This document shows positions 12,509 through 25,016 of a stretch of 64,000 nucleotides of DNA, one piece after another. This DNA comes from Fusarium oxysporum f. sp. lycopersici 4287 (lineage: Eukaryota; Ascomycota; Sordariomycetes; Hypocreales; Nectriaceae), in assembly GCF_000149955.1 (NCBI RefSeq), contig NC_030986.1:3287185-3351184 (forward strand), written 5' to 3'. Numbering within the stretch: position 1 is the stretch's first letter; each line of letters starts with the position of its first letter. Position numbers and translations under genes: made by a program. Under the pieces are notes generated by a model. It worked only from the letters and a program-made list of their open reading frames with translations. It made no database searches and was not told the DNA's origin.

Positions 12509-14056
12509 TTAAGCCGACATGAGCTCGAGCATATCCTTCATCCGGTAATCAAGCACTGGAGTCTTCCAATCATCTTGTAGTAGTCCATATCTCTCCGTTG
12601 CATTCCCCTTCGGCTTCCGGGCATTCAGCGCCCAGTATCCAAAATCGGAATCTTTCTCCTGGAGGAAACGAACTAAGTGCTGCCAGTAATTGGCGTCACC
12701 AACAGACGGCTGCACAGGCGCCCCGATCTCGCCAACCCACACAGGAGCAATCTGCTTATCGACGATGTATCCCCAGTTATGGTGCATCGTCTTCGCGAAT
12801 GAGTCGTAGTCTCGCTGAAGGAAACGGCCCTCCCAGCTTCCCCAACCAGACCAAGCGTACACGTGTGCTGAGTATACTAGTCGGTGGGTAACATCCAACA
12901 GGATAGGACGTTTACACACTTTGGACAGATCGTTGGAAGACTCGGTGCCCTCGACTATGACAAGCCAGTCCCTATTCATCTGAAGAAGTCGGTTGCCGCA
13001 TCTTTCAGCAGCTGGCGCCCACTTCGACCACGGCATGGTTCCCCAAAGGCCGCGGATCTCATTCCTGAGATCAACACCAATGACAAGCGGGTTGTTGATG
13101 TGTGGAAGCATGATAGTCTCCCAGTGCTGGATCCATTCGTCCTCGGTCTGCTGCACGCGACAGATGGGGCCCAAATGATCATTCGACCAGCCAGCATCAC
13201 AAGGATCAGCACCACAACACCAGGTTGCGCTGGTTATGTGGTTGTTCACAATGACAGCGATGCCCGATTTAGTCAGCGCCTGAACAATAATATGGAAGAT
13301 GTCCAGTGCCCTCAGACCGACCAAGTCAGGGTTTGCGCGAAGGTGTTTTTCTTCGACAACTGGATTCTTGATGACCAACTCATCAGCATAAGGTAGCCTC
13401 ACACTATTGAAGCCGAGCTTCTTGATAGTCTTTGCAATATCATCGCGATGTTGGATATCCAAACCTCCGGCGACAAAAAACTCATCACTGGCACCATACC
13501 AGTTCACCGAGGCCAACTTGAAACGACGGCCGTTGACATCTACAATATCTCGTCCTCTCGTCCGTAAAGGGAGTGTATAGTTGGTGATTTGAAGATGCTC
13601 TGGAGGCGGGGGCAACGGGTTCTGGCTAAATCGTTCGCTGGCAGCATCAGGGATCCAGCTCCGATGCAATGCGGTCTCGACCTTCCAGCGATATACGTAT
13701 CCGACTCCAAGACACAGTAATAAAGCAGCGAAGAGAATTGCGCTACTTGGACTACGTAGACAACTACATCTCCGTGTTCGTGTCCGGATCCAGGATCGCC
13801 TTTGAGTTGTTGGCTTCTCGAAGTCAGCGAATCGAACACGCCGTCTGGTTTTTTTCGTCGGTCCTAAGTCTTGATCCAATTCTTCATCCTCGTTTTGACG
13901 CTCATTCCCTTCCTTCATGATACGATTCTGCTCGATATCCGTCCAGTCGCCCAGTAAGTGGTTCCGTTGTTGGGGGTCGTCCACCGTCGGAGTCGGAGTC
14001 GGAGAGCGGGGCCGTGTCCCGCCAAGGAAATGCGGCACACGAAGACCTGACCACAT
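12509..14056 (-). CDS. Membrane-anchored glycoside hydrolase family 5 protein
   Basis: Single-exon gene of 515 residues. The C-terminal two-thirds are a GH5 (cellulase-fold) domain: start of the barrel near VNGRRFKLASVNWYG, SVRLPY, the VDLRNE motif with Glu333 as acid/base, SAHVY, and WVGEIG with Glu443 as nucleophile. GH5 enzymes cleave beta-glucans or mannans; the exact substrate is not evident. The first ~100 residues are polar, acidic then very Arg-rich, followed by one hydrophobic segment at about 105-122. This indicates a type II membrane protein with the enzyme outside the cytosol rather than a freely secreted cellulase, so a wall-remodelling role is plausible. No carbohydrate-binding module is seen. 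Confidence 0.88.
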   Translation of the reverse strand: MWSGLRVPHFLGGTRPRSPTPTPTVDDPQQRNHLLGDWTDIEQNRIMKEGNERQNEDEELDQDLGPTKKTRRRVRFADFEKPTTQRRSWIRTRTRRCSCLRSPSSAILFAALLLCLGVGYVYRWKVETALHRSWIPDAASERFSQNPLPPPPEHLQITNYTLPLRTRGRDIVDVNGRRFKLASVNWYGASDEFFVAGGLDIQHRDDIAKTIKKLGFNSVRLPYADELVIKNPVVEEKHLRANPDLVGLRALDIFHIIVQALTKSGIAVIVNNHITSATWCCGADPCDAGWSNDHLGPICRVQQTEDEWIQHWETIMLPHINNPLVIGVDLRNEIRGLWGTMPWSKWAPAAERCGNRLLQMNRDWLVIVEGTESSNDLSKVCKRPILLDVTHRLVYSAHVYAWSGWGSWEGRFLQRDYDSFAKTMHHNWGYIVDKQIAPVWVGEIGAPVQPSVGDANYWQHLVRFLQEKDSDFGYWALNARKPKGNATERYGLLQDDWKTPVLDYRMKDMLELMSA

Positions 14057-15481
14057 TCTTCCACTTTGAGGCTGAAGTCACGTTTCTGAGCCTTATCGTA
14101 TTCGGTTATGTATTTGAGAGCTTCAACTGAGGGTATCGATATGTTGAGCTCGATAGAGACAGAAAAATCTTTATCTCTGGTTGGTAGGCCGTCTTGAGGG
14201 CCTTCCACGGGCTGATATAATCTGTGATGGGAATATCTGTGTATAAATGGGCTTAAAACAAAACTTCAATGGTAATGTTTAAGAGGATGTCAATCATGTA
14301 TGACCTTGGGAACAAGGCGGAATCAGAGACAACAAGTCACACTGAGAGGGCTGTCTCGGAGCTATTTATCATGCCTTGAGCCATCAAGTACCCATGGAGC
14401 TCTTTGACATACCAGTCTGATCGCCAAGTTATACTCAGGCCCTCCTCTTCCGGCTCATCCGGAAGAGTATGCAGGGCGTTGTGACTAATAGAGCGTGGTT
14501 GATGGAGAGTGGCCATGACACCACGCGACACGGCATTGGGCAGAGACCTCAATTTCGTCATTGGTGAGCTTAAGCTTACTTATTTGACTAATCGGGCTCG
14601 CTTCATCATTCATTCACGTACGGACATAGCGGGTTTTCTCATCTTTGTAGCTTGACATTATTAAGTAATTGACACCTTGTATCCCGCATCACCTCTATGA
14701 AAATGTCATGATCAGGCGCATGTCAAACAACCCAGATCAGGGAAGATCGCATGGCGGTGCTTGGCATCTCGATAAAAGCCCGTATCGCCGAACTCGAACA
14801 CGATGATTCGTTCTCGGTGCCCGCATAACTCCATTGCAGTGTTCCTGAATCCGCAGCTTCCGGTACTTGCCCTGCTTGGCTCCTCCATGATTCAGATCAG
14901 CTTTTGTCTTTGCCATTCCCAGCTTTTGCCCAGCCAATGTTGGAAACTCGGGGTCGCACTCGATCTGCAACACTGGCATCATGAACCAGCCGGCACGCGA
15001 CATAGTCGTCTTATCTCCGCCCGTCCGTGCATATTCCCGCGGAAGGACGAATGTCTGAGACAATACCATTCTATATATGGAGTCACAGACTCACCATTAC
15101 ATTTCCCCTTCTTCCTTTGCTTTGCGTCATGAGTCTGGTCGGCTGATTCGTCACATCGACATTTCCTCAATTGCTGTTCCTCCTTTATTTTCCCGTGTCG
15201 AATTGCAAAAGCGCAAACACCTCGCTGTCGCATTGATGGACATTCCCATTTCAAAGATTGCTTAACAAAGTAAATGCAGTCGTTGGTGTCAATCTCCTAA
15301 ACCTGATATGGATAGGAATTGCGGCGGACGGTCTTCATCGCTCTGCGGCCATCATCATTTTGGGTATCATCCGAGCCAGCGTGCGATTTGCCGTTTCCGG
15401 GGGTATATATAGATTATATGTAAGTACATTCATGCATTAGTAGTCTCCTCTGAACTCTTTCGTATGTGCGGTCAGCCCTCA
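14057..15481. other. Intergenic region upstream of the GH5 gene
   Basis: About 1.4 kb containing the 5' flank of the GH5 gene and the 3' flank of the receptor-like gene. A 74-codon minus-strand frame at 14337-14561 has an ATG but no recognisable similarity, so it is not called. Confidence 0.45.
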
Positions 15482-17123
15482 TCATGTTCGGTTCATGGCA
15501 AGGGGGTTCATCTCTTTGCTATAAGTCGGCATCGGATATGAATCTCCCGTCTCCCGCCCAGTAAGCGGAGGCCTGGGGCTCGAAAACGAACGCACTGGCG
15601 CATGATAGCGTGCAGTCGAACCGAAGTAATCAGGAGTTCTGCGTCCACTCTCTGGGGACTTTACTGGAGTAATGGGTGTTACTGCCGCGCTCGAATCTCT
15701 TGAGAGCATCTCGTACGAACGTGGATGGTTCTTTACGTCGACACGTGCGTCGACCGACACAAATTCCTTCTTGTTCCGAGTAAATGGCTTCTTGATCAAG
15801 TCAATCCAGCCTTGAACCATGGACCATCTTCCGAGGAAGAGGATCAGCCAGAGACCATTCAGCTATAGTTGTCAGCAAACATTTCAACATCGTAATACTG
15901 ATACAGGACACTTACCGCCAAGAGAAGGAGAACAGCCGTGACAGTCGCTTCGTTGATGACCAGCGAGGATGCCTCGTCTAGACAAGGTTCCTTTTTGCCC
16001 TTTTCTTGGAAGAGACATTTGACGAAAGCGCCTGCCTTGGTGGGATCGTCGGCAACAGATTGAACCACGTTGTCTTGAAAGACAAAAACGACAGAGAAAA
16101 AGATGACATCAGCAATGATGATGAGCACTATGGCAATACCACGCCATTGGAGTGCGATAACTCGACGAACTCGACGGTAGACCTGCCTTGGGTTCATGGT
16201 CTTGATGCTTTGTGTATAAGTGGGCAAGCTAGAGCCCTCGGAGGATGCGCCGTTGTCAGACAATGATGCCAAGTAGACCTTGATACAGTAACCAAAGGTG
16301 GCAAAAGTAATAATAACGGTCAGTCCAGCGAACAGGAGAAGCGGGATCCAAAAGTCGGCCAGACTGTTCTCATGATTGATATGGCATGTAGCACCAAAGC
16401 GGAACGAAACGCCGCTAAAGACGAGAGCCAGGATTATACCCAGGATAGGAACGCCCCATCCAGCTGCCTGAGCAAAGATCATGAAGTTCTTGCCAACGAG
16501 AACTTGCCAGCATATCTGTAGGTGAAGCGATACCGACCTAAGAAATACCCACATGATACCTGCCCAACCACCAAGAAGGAGAAAGGTACCAGAGGCGCCA
16601 CAGACCTTGCTAGTCTGCATGCTATGCGGAGTGATCGTGTTGTAACATTGCTCTGGTTGTGCTGCAAGAGGAATCACGAAACCCATCTACAATCCAAAAA
16701 TGTCAGCGACTTCAAGAGACTAGATATGAGAAGTCATTGTGCTGTCACCTACATTCATAAGCAAAATGGCGACTGTAAGACAGATGCTCAGGTAATGGCG
16801 GTTGGTCTTTTCTACAGGCAAGAATGCCCATGATAAAAGAAGGAAGATACAACATATCTGGCTGAAGAGCGAAACCCAGTTCGCAATCGCCGTCAGGGTG
16901 TCGAAGCGATCAGGGTAGACCCAATCCGTCATTGGACAAGGCAGACAACACTGGATAGTTGCTACTGTTTGGCAGAGGCGCCCATCGATAACTAGACGTC
17001 TGTCAGAGGGATCATTCAAGGTTTCCAATTCGCAGCTCGCTTACATCCGCCCTCAGAAGGGAATAACGCGGCATCCCAAAATGGCGGAGGGCAAAGGTTG
17101 ACCCCCGATGTGTTGTTGGCCAT
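15482..17123 (-). CDS. Seven-transmembrane receptor-like protein (secretin/Frizzled-like)
   Basis: Four exons, in transcript order 17123-17045, 16991-16753, 16686-15916 and 15862-15482, encoding 489 residues. The N-terminal ~50 residues are Cys-rich (including a CCLPCP stretch), followed by YPDRF and about seven hydrophobic segments: near SLFSQICCIFLLLSWAF, YLSICLTVAILLMN, FLLLGGWAGIMWVFL, then four more up to LNGLWLILFLGRW. The C-terminal ~110 residues are polar, Ser/Pro-rich and look cytoplasmic. This layout matches fungal proteins grouped with secretin- or Frizzled/Smoothened-like GPCRs, which would sense an external signal through G proteins. Ligand and coupling are unknown, and assignment to a named fungal GPCR class is tentative. 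Confidence 0.72.
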
Positions 17124-20100
17124 GTTGAAATGAGTAGGAGAAGCCGTTACAATGTCGTGTATGGGTATGCGGTGCCGGTCCTTCACAGGTCGTATTATGC
17201 CGTTAATAGATACTCCAAGACCAAGAACAGTGAATTAGAGACTATCCAACGTCGCTCTTTTCCGTTTAGTTCCAAGGAGAGCGAGGTCGAGGTCGAGGTC
17301 GAATTGATTAAGCGTTGTTACAACATAGCAAACGTTTCGCTAATAGTTCGAAGCTGTATGACCGGATGGCAGCACCGAGATGGTCTCGAGGGGATGCACT
17401 GATATCGCGTGCGGGACAAAAGGTAGCACAGAAAAGAATGATACAAGAGGATGGCGAGAAGATTACACAAGAGTTGTTAAGACAGCCGGCATAACAACAC
17501 CAACAGTGCGATTGGCACATAGACTCATGAGACGACCAGCGAAGACGGAGTCACTCGCGTGAGGAGGGAGGGCACACGGGTCATATAAGTTAGAAGGAGA
17601 GGGAGATCTGTATGCAAGTGTATTTGGCCACAACCACTACCGACCTCAAAAGCACTGGCAATGGGGAATCGAGAACAAGACTTGAGGCGAGGGTGGAGGC
17701 AACAGGGTCTGCTGCTTCTCACCATCCCTGCCAGACTGGAGAACGAAAAGGCTGCAGGAGACTTTCTTTCTGTGCATCTGCATCTCTACCACCCATTCGG
17801 AGCATCCTGGATCAGTGATGGCATGGCAGACCAGGACCAGGGTGGTGGAAAGGGGCCAATTAGAAAGTCCTGGGAACTGTACTGTTGAATATACAGGCGC
17901 TGTAGACTGCTGAACACCAAAATTCGAAGTATCATTGGGGGATGTGGTCTGTGATGACGAGCGGGCACCCATTGGGAAGGGCCTGGCAGAGGCGGGCGAC
18001 GAGGGAACAAGTGAGGTTACAGGGGTTGCTAAACTTGGGAATGACCCACTCCCGTGCATCGCAGCCGTCGTGAGGCACAAGAGACAGAGAGGTGAAGTTC
18101 CTGAACCTAGGGACTTTTGGGCGTGGTGCAGCAGAGTCTAAGTCGGGTAAGTTCACCAAGATACCAAAACGGGCATATTTTGGAACCAAGTCTGCAAGTC
18201 CACAGGGGGCAGAGGCGAGGTTTAACTGAGCCGGAGGTTTCCAAGTGGAGCAACAGCTTCTTGGACAATACCCTGACGCCCTGCGGTGCCTGGCCCCAGA
18301 GGCCTGGAGGTGGAGGGGCGGGGACTCAGGGGTCATCGATGCATGTCTTGGCCGTCACGACACTCCCCGGTCTTGTTTGACTGAATCTGACTGACGCGAC
18401 AGACCGACAGACGACAGGGACGTCTGAAATCTTGCCTAAGAATGGGTTTTGAGCGATGAGTGATCCGACTAAATGAGAACGGCGCAGTGGCAGTTTAATC
18501 TTAACAGTAGACTGGTGCACATACCTGACTACATACGTATGTGTCAGGTTGGCCGTTGTTAGGTCTGGTCCGTGTGCTTAGCTCGCCGAGATCGACAGCA
18601 GTCAGTTATCAACAGTCGTATCCAGGACCCAGGTCCTACAGTTACCAGTAGGATCTCTCGGGTTGTTGGGTGCCATTGGTAGTTTCTCACAAACAACATG
18701 TTTGACTCGAAGTAGCCGTATGCATGCGAAATGACGAGTCTTCCGAGCAGGCCAACCGTCAATGTTTTATGCTCCCATCTCTCATAAGTGGTATGTTGGG
18801 CCAACTGCCAACGCTCAACCTTGATTGGCTGGTCAAGAACAGAGTCAGAGTGTAGACAAGTACAGTAATCGGAAACGCTGGTAGCCTATTATGCTGACAA
18901 GAAGATGCAAAAAGGAAAGGCTTTGCCAAGAGTCGTTGCACATCATAGCAAGAAGCAAAGAAAATAACGGCTTGCGGAGAACGTTTGGCACTTGTATTGC
19001 AGGCTTACGGGTGCAGCCGGTCGACGTCGAGGGGCTCCGGCGATCTTTGTTTGTTGTGTGAATTCGAGTCAGTACGTGGCCCAAGTGATCAAATACTAAC
19101 CTCGATGTTTTTAGAGATACGCAGGACGAAGTCCAGCAAACTGATCCGTGGATAGAGCCAAATTACGTAGGTCCCATAGCCACTCTATTAGCAGCTCACC
19201 ACCGCAGACCGTTGTTTACTAGAGACAATTCTCAGGGCATCTCATCAACCGTGCTTGATTTGGAACTTTTAGGCAAAGCACAGATGAATTCGCTCCGCTG
19301 GGATAGTGTACTGATCTTAGCTGAATTGGACTCAGGGCAAAGGTCGCCAGGGCCTGGGATACAAGAAGGGGTAGCCAATCGTGCAATGCCGACATCTCTG
19401 ATGTACGTCCAAAGAGTGGATGTGACATTGTCATCCATCAAATGATAGTGGTCGACAGGAAAGGCTGTTGATGCATTATGTTGTCCTGAATGAATCAAAT
19501 TGAGTATTTGACTTTCCAAGTGATGGAAGAAGGGAGCTACGCAGGGATTGGGATTTGACGGACAGGCATCGATCTGTGGGACTGCTCTTTTCCCCCGGAC
19601 ATACGGGTCACCCACAAATTGTTTCCTTCCACGGGGGCCACAAGGCAGACCCAGTGGAGTCTCGGGCTGCCGTTGAAGACGACCCCAACTACAGAATATA
19701 ACACTTACAAAGTCATTATCACCGTTTTTAATCTTAGTAACTTCATACTAAGAGTCTTGTCTGGGATCCAGTGTCTTTTCTAGTACCAATTGTTCGCTGT
19801 TCTCTACACACTCACCCGACGCTGGTGTGTCTATCCCAGTCGTTACAATCAAAAGTCCAGTCTGCGTCCATCGATATTATCATGAGGGGCATGTCTGGGC
19901 TGAGCAGGTTAAGAGCTAACATTCGCGTAAATGCTCCAATACGCATCGACGTCTTTTCACGGCTCGTCATTCGGCATGTTATGGTGCGCCACCAGCAGAG
20001 GATCAAAAGCCTGCGCGGCAGGCTTAGCCACTAAAAGTCTCTCTGGATGCTTCAATCACTAGCATCGCCATCTTGGCACTTGAGAACATCTGTCTCGTAA

Positions 20101-22516
20101 CTTTGACTGGCTTCTCGGCCCTTCTGACACCCTTGTCGACCCCTGGTCAGTCACTGTCGCTCCGCTGAGCGGCTCCCCTGTCACTCCCGCCATGCAACAC
20201 CCATGCTGATTGATCCTCTTCTTGCTGGCTGGCTTTTGGTTCTGGTTGGCTTGGCGGTCTTTGCCACTCAGGAACCTCGTCACTTTGTCTTGTCTTTCAA
20301 CATGGCAACTCAGCTTCTGATTCGCATCTTGAATTTTTCGCTCACCAACGAGCCCACTATCATCAAATATGCTGGGTCCAATCGCTGTTGGAAGATGACG
20401 TTCTCAGCCATAATGTATTTAATCCTTACGGCGAAGCATGACATTTTTCGCAAATCAACTAGTATATGCGTATTTATCTATTATTTGTTATAGGCATGGG
20501 CTCAACGATATAGATCTCAGAACACTCCTTTCACTTCAACCTCCTGAAGTTTTGCCGCCTCTCGGATAAAAATATTTCACCGGAAATCTCAAGGAGATGT
20601 TTTCTGTGACATATCCGTTCGAGCGCCATTCCCTTTGGTCGACTCTAAATGCAAGCAACCTCTTGTGGTGAGCTGACGTCGTCTATCACGCACATCACAT
20701 CGAACCATGCTTTTCTACATCACAAACAATGTCTGAAATGTTGATCTAACGCATCTCCGCATAGACAACCGTCAGCGTCATTGTTGGAGATTTGTGGAAG
20801 ATGTCACTCTCTGGACAAAGACAGAAGAGTTCCACTGTCTTATCAACACAACGACTGTATCTATCTGGTGGTGCCGTGCCTTGCTGGTACATTGGATGCA
20901 GGTACGGATAATAACTATCGACGTATCCCATGCTCAGGGCATATCAACCACTTCCGCTGAAGTCTGCAGGACCTGCAAAGCTGATGGTGTGGCATCTTTC
21001 CTTTTACAGCCACTCTTCGGTCCGTTGGTGCGATGTCTTCAATGTTGACAACGACGCCATGTGAAAGCTTGCAGCCACCGGTCTAGGAGCCTAACAGGCC
21101 GACGGCATCCTCAACCCGCTCTCCTAGATGAGATATTACGGAGGGATTCATAAATGGTTGAGGAGAATCGCATGCTTGAACATGTCGTAATGGGCCTCCA
21201 CTTGTTGCAAAGTCAACAGCATGTAAGAAAAACACACACTGTCAGCAATTGACTTGTAGTTCTTTCAAATGTGGAACTGGCTTTCCATGTCGATGGCTAT
21301 CTTCCCCGCAATCTCCGCCCCAGACAACTCAATCTTCCTCCTGCCCATTTACCTCGTTAGCTCGTGTCCGTGGAGAAGGGATACCTAACTATGTAGCATG
21401 TGAGCCCTAAGGATCCCGACTATCTGCACTGCAGCGAGACCACATCTGAATGGGAAGTTCTTTTGGATACGATAGTCACTAACTAAGCTATCAAAGGAAC
21501 GGCTTGCATTGAGATATCCCTGGACAAAGGGGGAGGTTCTTCGAGACTTGAATTGGGCCCGGCTCAGATTCCTATTGCAGATATATGGCGCAATTTTCAC
21601 TGACTTCCCATTAATTGTCAAATTTCCAGGATAAAATCGCTCGGAATTATTTAAAATCTGACAGTTCTTGCAAGGGTCGAAGTAAATAGCCGTCTGCCTA
21701 CTCCGTCACAAGGCTAAGTCTACCCTTGGCATCTGTCAAAGACGTGGCGCTCCGGATATATCTCTTTGGTAATGCTATGGACTGGGAGTGTCTTATTACA
21801 ATCAGTGATCTGATTCATTGTCTAGTGAAGAGTTTGTCGACTTTGATGTGCCTCACGCCTGCATCTATGCAATGCTTCCACTCCGAACCTTGTATGTATT
21901 CCTCCCGTCTGTACAATTTGTGGGTGCAGTGTCGAATTCGGTATGTTATTCAAGGATCTGACCATTACGAGGCTCGCGGGAATCTTCCCCGGTCTAACAA
22001 TACATAATTATATGCATGACACCGACTTCGGCAACTGGCAAACGTAATAGTCGAACCAAAATACGTATAGGTCTCAAGGCTTGGTCAGATATAAGTAACA
22101 TACATTCAGTCGGAGGTGCATTCCCTGTCAAACGAAGCTCTCTTGGCAGCTATGTTGGTGTATTATCTCCGGTTTAATACCAGCATATTGCTTATGCTGC
22201 ATTCGACGCCATCCACTGTAGCAACACCGTTTCGATTTGAAACCGTCATATTGCTTGAAGTTGTTGCCAAATGTCGGATGTAGTAACACACTCATCTTTT
22301 GTGAATTGCGGCACAGCAACTGAACTTCCCCCGTGAAGGAGGGTAAGACATTCAGATCTGCAGCAACTCAAGCTAACATAGATCGGGATGCTCAAGATTT
22401 GAGACGGTGCATGTCCATGTCTGCGAGCTGCCGTCAGCTTGAAATGCAATCTCCGAAACAGGCCTCTTTAGAGTCTTTATTATCAAGTCCTCCGCGTTCT
22501 AGTAGCGTTAGAAGAA

Positions 22517-23238
22517 CTAGAAAAAGTCAAAAACGTTGTGTGGAACCCGGCATTTAATGCTTCCGACCATGAGAAGAAAAGGGCAGTTAGTGGTTTTTAT
22601 CAAAAGCTGAAACGACGGGTAAGAGTTGAAACCGAGACTGACAACGAAGCCTATGACACGGTCGTCAAACCCACCCCAAAGTTGACTTTCCTTCTTGGCT
22701 ATGTTAGTCGATGATCCGAGCCCTGCATCCGGTTGCAGTGGATATGAGAAGCCCCTTGTGTCTGTGCAGGAGGCTAACTCCATCTGGCCGTAACTCCGAA
22801 GGATCATTAACAACAACCGTCTAGGATTCTTCTTCTAGTCTTGCACGGACATCGAACAAGAAACTCCTCAATTTCTGATGTTCCGATCATGTCGTCGAAG
22901 AGCTATTCTGCCCTATTGAATGAGCCAAGCTCAGACTTTGTACTAGTCCAATGCATATGAGTTTTGGGGGAAACGATACCGAATATCATATCATGCCTCT
23001 GACCCTCGTCGATGAACCCGGGTAGTACTGGAAATCCTCGGATATCATTACAAAGGGCTGTACCGAAGCTATTCGGCCAATATTTGCAGTCTAGGATTAG
23101 GATGTCGGGCCACATAACCGCAGCAATATGATCTTCACTATGGATCCGTTGTGGTTGCTTTGCTCGAATGTGACCCAGGAACCAGAGACTGGGAGGGTGA
23201 CCATGTGCCAGAATACCAGTCGGAAGTTTGAGAATCAT
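22517..23238 (-). pseudogene. Possible decayed coding region, family unknown
   Basis: Two minus-strand open stretches (23238-22903 and 22816-22517) read like protein rather than random translation, but do not join into one frame through clear splice sites. The first begins with an LPTGILAHG segment faintly reminiscent of F-box starts. The resemblance is too weak for a family call. It may be a gene relic or chance. Confidence 0.15.
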
Positions 23239-24754
23239 GTCACAACCTTCTAGCCACGCATTCTAGACGTTCGACATTGGTCCGGATTGCTGATGCCTGT
23301 CAGGCTGTGAACCTAATTTTGGGTATTGATGTTCCTTCTCTTCAGCACGTCTAGACGGTAAGGGCCATGGCTGAGATGGCAGTCGCCTAACTGTTGCGTT
23401 TCATGATTTTTCCAATAGGGTTGTTAGTGCAACCTCATTGCTCCGCCATAGGGCCGTCTATGTTTCAATCGCCCACGTTAGCGACTCCAGGCTGGGTAAC
23501 CGAGAACGATCCGCACACAGCGGACGATATCCAGATACGTGGGTATTGCACGGGTTCAACACGATAATATCGTGGGTTAAGACCAGAGACCCTGATGATC
23601 AGTCACAAAACCCTTCAGTCAGCCTTTACGGGAAGGTCTTGCCAAAAGGAAACAAGAGCCCGATGTGAGCCCGATGTTTTGGAACCGAACAAACAATTCT
23701 TAAACCCCCATTGAAATGCAACTTAAGCACTCGTTAAGGAGCCTGCAGGAAGTGGGAAAACCACATGAGCTTCCTCTTACGACCACTTGGACCGAGCGTG
23801 AGACGAATCCTTGTGGACAGAAGAGGAACAAAGCTCGCTCAAGCCAGGTCCAAGCACTGCAGAAGACGTCTGAGACCCCTGTCCCTGGCTCGGGGACCAA
23901 GCAGCGGAAACACGATCACTCGAACCACTGTGATGGGTGGCAGGATTATGGCTTTGAGTTACAGCCATACGGGAAGGATCACGGCTGATTGTGATATGGT
24001 GTGGAGGTAATATATCAGCGACAAAACCTTAAAGCATTATAACATATAGTGTTAAAGTTCCATCTCGAATATATGTATCTGCATATCTGCGGACTGTTGA
24101 GTCTCGGCGCGCTTATGTTGAGCTGTTGTCTCTTTGGTTTCTGAGCTTAGACAGCGTTATCATCTTGACTAAGGATGAAAGTGAGACTTCATGGTGGTTC
24201 ATGAGACCACTTCGAAGAAAAGCACATACAGCTCAGACACGGATCAGATTAGAGCCGAGTAACATATAACAAGACGCGTCAGCGTCTGATAGAGCCGGAT
24301 GTTTTGTTATTCCTAAGTTGATACAAGATTGCAATACCTTTTCCATAAAATGACGAAGAAAATAGGGTATCTATATCTCATTCAAAACTCAGTCATGGAA
24401 GAACACGTGACTGTAGGTGTTTGACGAGAGTCGAGAGAAGTTATGAGTTTCGCCGTTATGCTTCTTCTTTGATGAAGTTTAGGTATATCGAGATTTAAAT
24501 GCAATTATTTAGTTATTCAAATGATACGTGACTTTCAATCTGTAGCTCGTGTCACCAGAATACGAAAAATATCTGATGCTGACTCAGTATCAGAAGTCAC
24601 TCACGCACGGAAATGGTTTATGGACTCAGCAGATAGTGATAGTAGGAAGGGTGTATTAAATAACAATTCAAAAGTGCCGTATATACAGATTTGTAACAAA
24701 TCTCATAGGAGCAGCTTCTTGTGTTGCCAATTCTTGGGCTGGAGATGAACACTG

Positions 24755-24774
24755 TTTTTTTTTTTTTTTTTTTT
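24755..24774. repeat. Poly(T) tract, 20 nt
   Basis: A run of 20 T on the + strand in the gene-poor region. No retroelement or target-site duplication is visible beside it, so it is most simply a mononucleotide repeat. Confidence 0.9.
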
Positions 24775-25016
24775 GGCTGTTGATCTGCCCCGCCGGTGTT
24801 GTTTGTCATTCTAGTTTCACAGAGTCACACAAATGACATAACTCATGACCAACAACAGTGTACATCAATCAAGCTCTAGAACCATCGTCAAATCATCGTG
24901 CCGTTGTACTACGCTAGCTACAGCTACTATACATCGTATAGTCTCGTATTGGATTCAAAATAGCGAATTGCCTCAACCGGATTGAGTCACGCAAATCATA
25001 TCACTCAACGTCAGCG

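Larger units (their letters stand above)
17124..25016. other. Gene-poor region of about 7.9 kb
   Basis: No gene can be called with confidence. Near the receptor gene, minus-strand frames at 17646-18080 and 17932-18336 (Ser/Thr/Pro-rich) overlap in different frames without a convincing splice solution. A longer minus-strand open stretch at 19232-19615 has no family resemblance. Coding-like fragments at 22517-23238 are listed separately. From about 24000 the sequence becomes AT-rich. No intact transposon, terminal repeat or tRNA was recognised. The contrast with neighbouring gene-dense parts may reflect a decayed insertion or long regulatory DNA. Confidence 0.45.

Noticed and set aside
17646..18336. 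Ser/Pro-rich minus-strand frames upstream of the receptor-like gene
   Set aside because: Two overlapping frames are both open, with no convincing start, splice pair or family. They could be a 5' region or a small secreted protein, but the evidence is too thin to call.
19232..19615. 127-codon minus-strand open stretch
   Set aside because: The first codon is GTG rather than ATG, no family is recognised, and no splice signals support extension.
24755..24774. Poly(T) tract as the tail of a LINE or SINE insertion
   Set aside because: No element body, no flanking target-site duplication and no polymerase III boxes could be seen.
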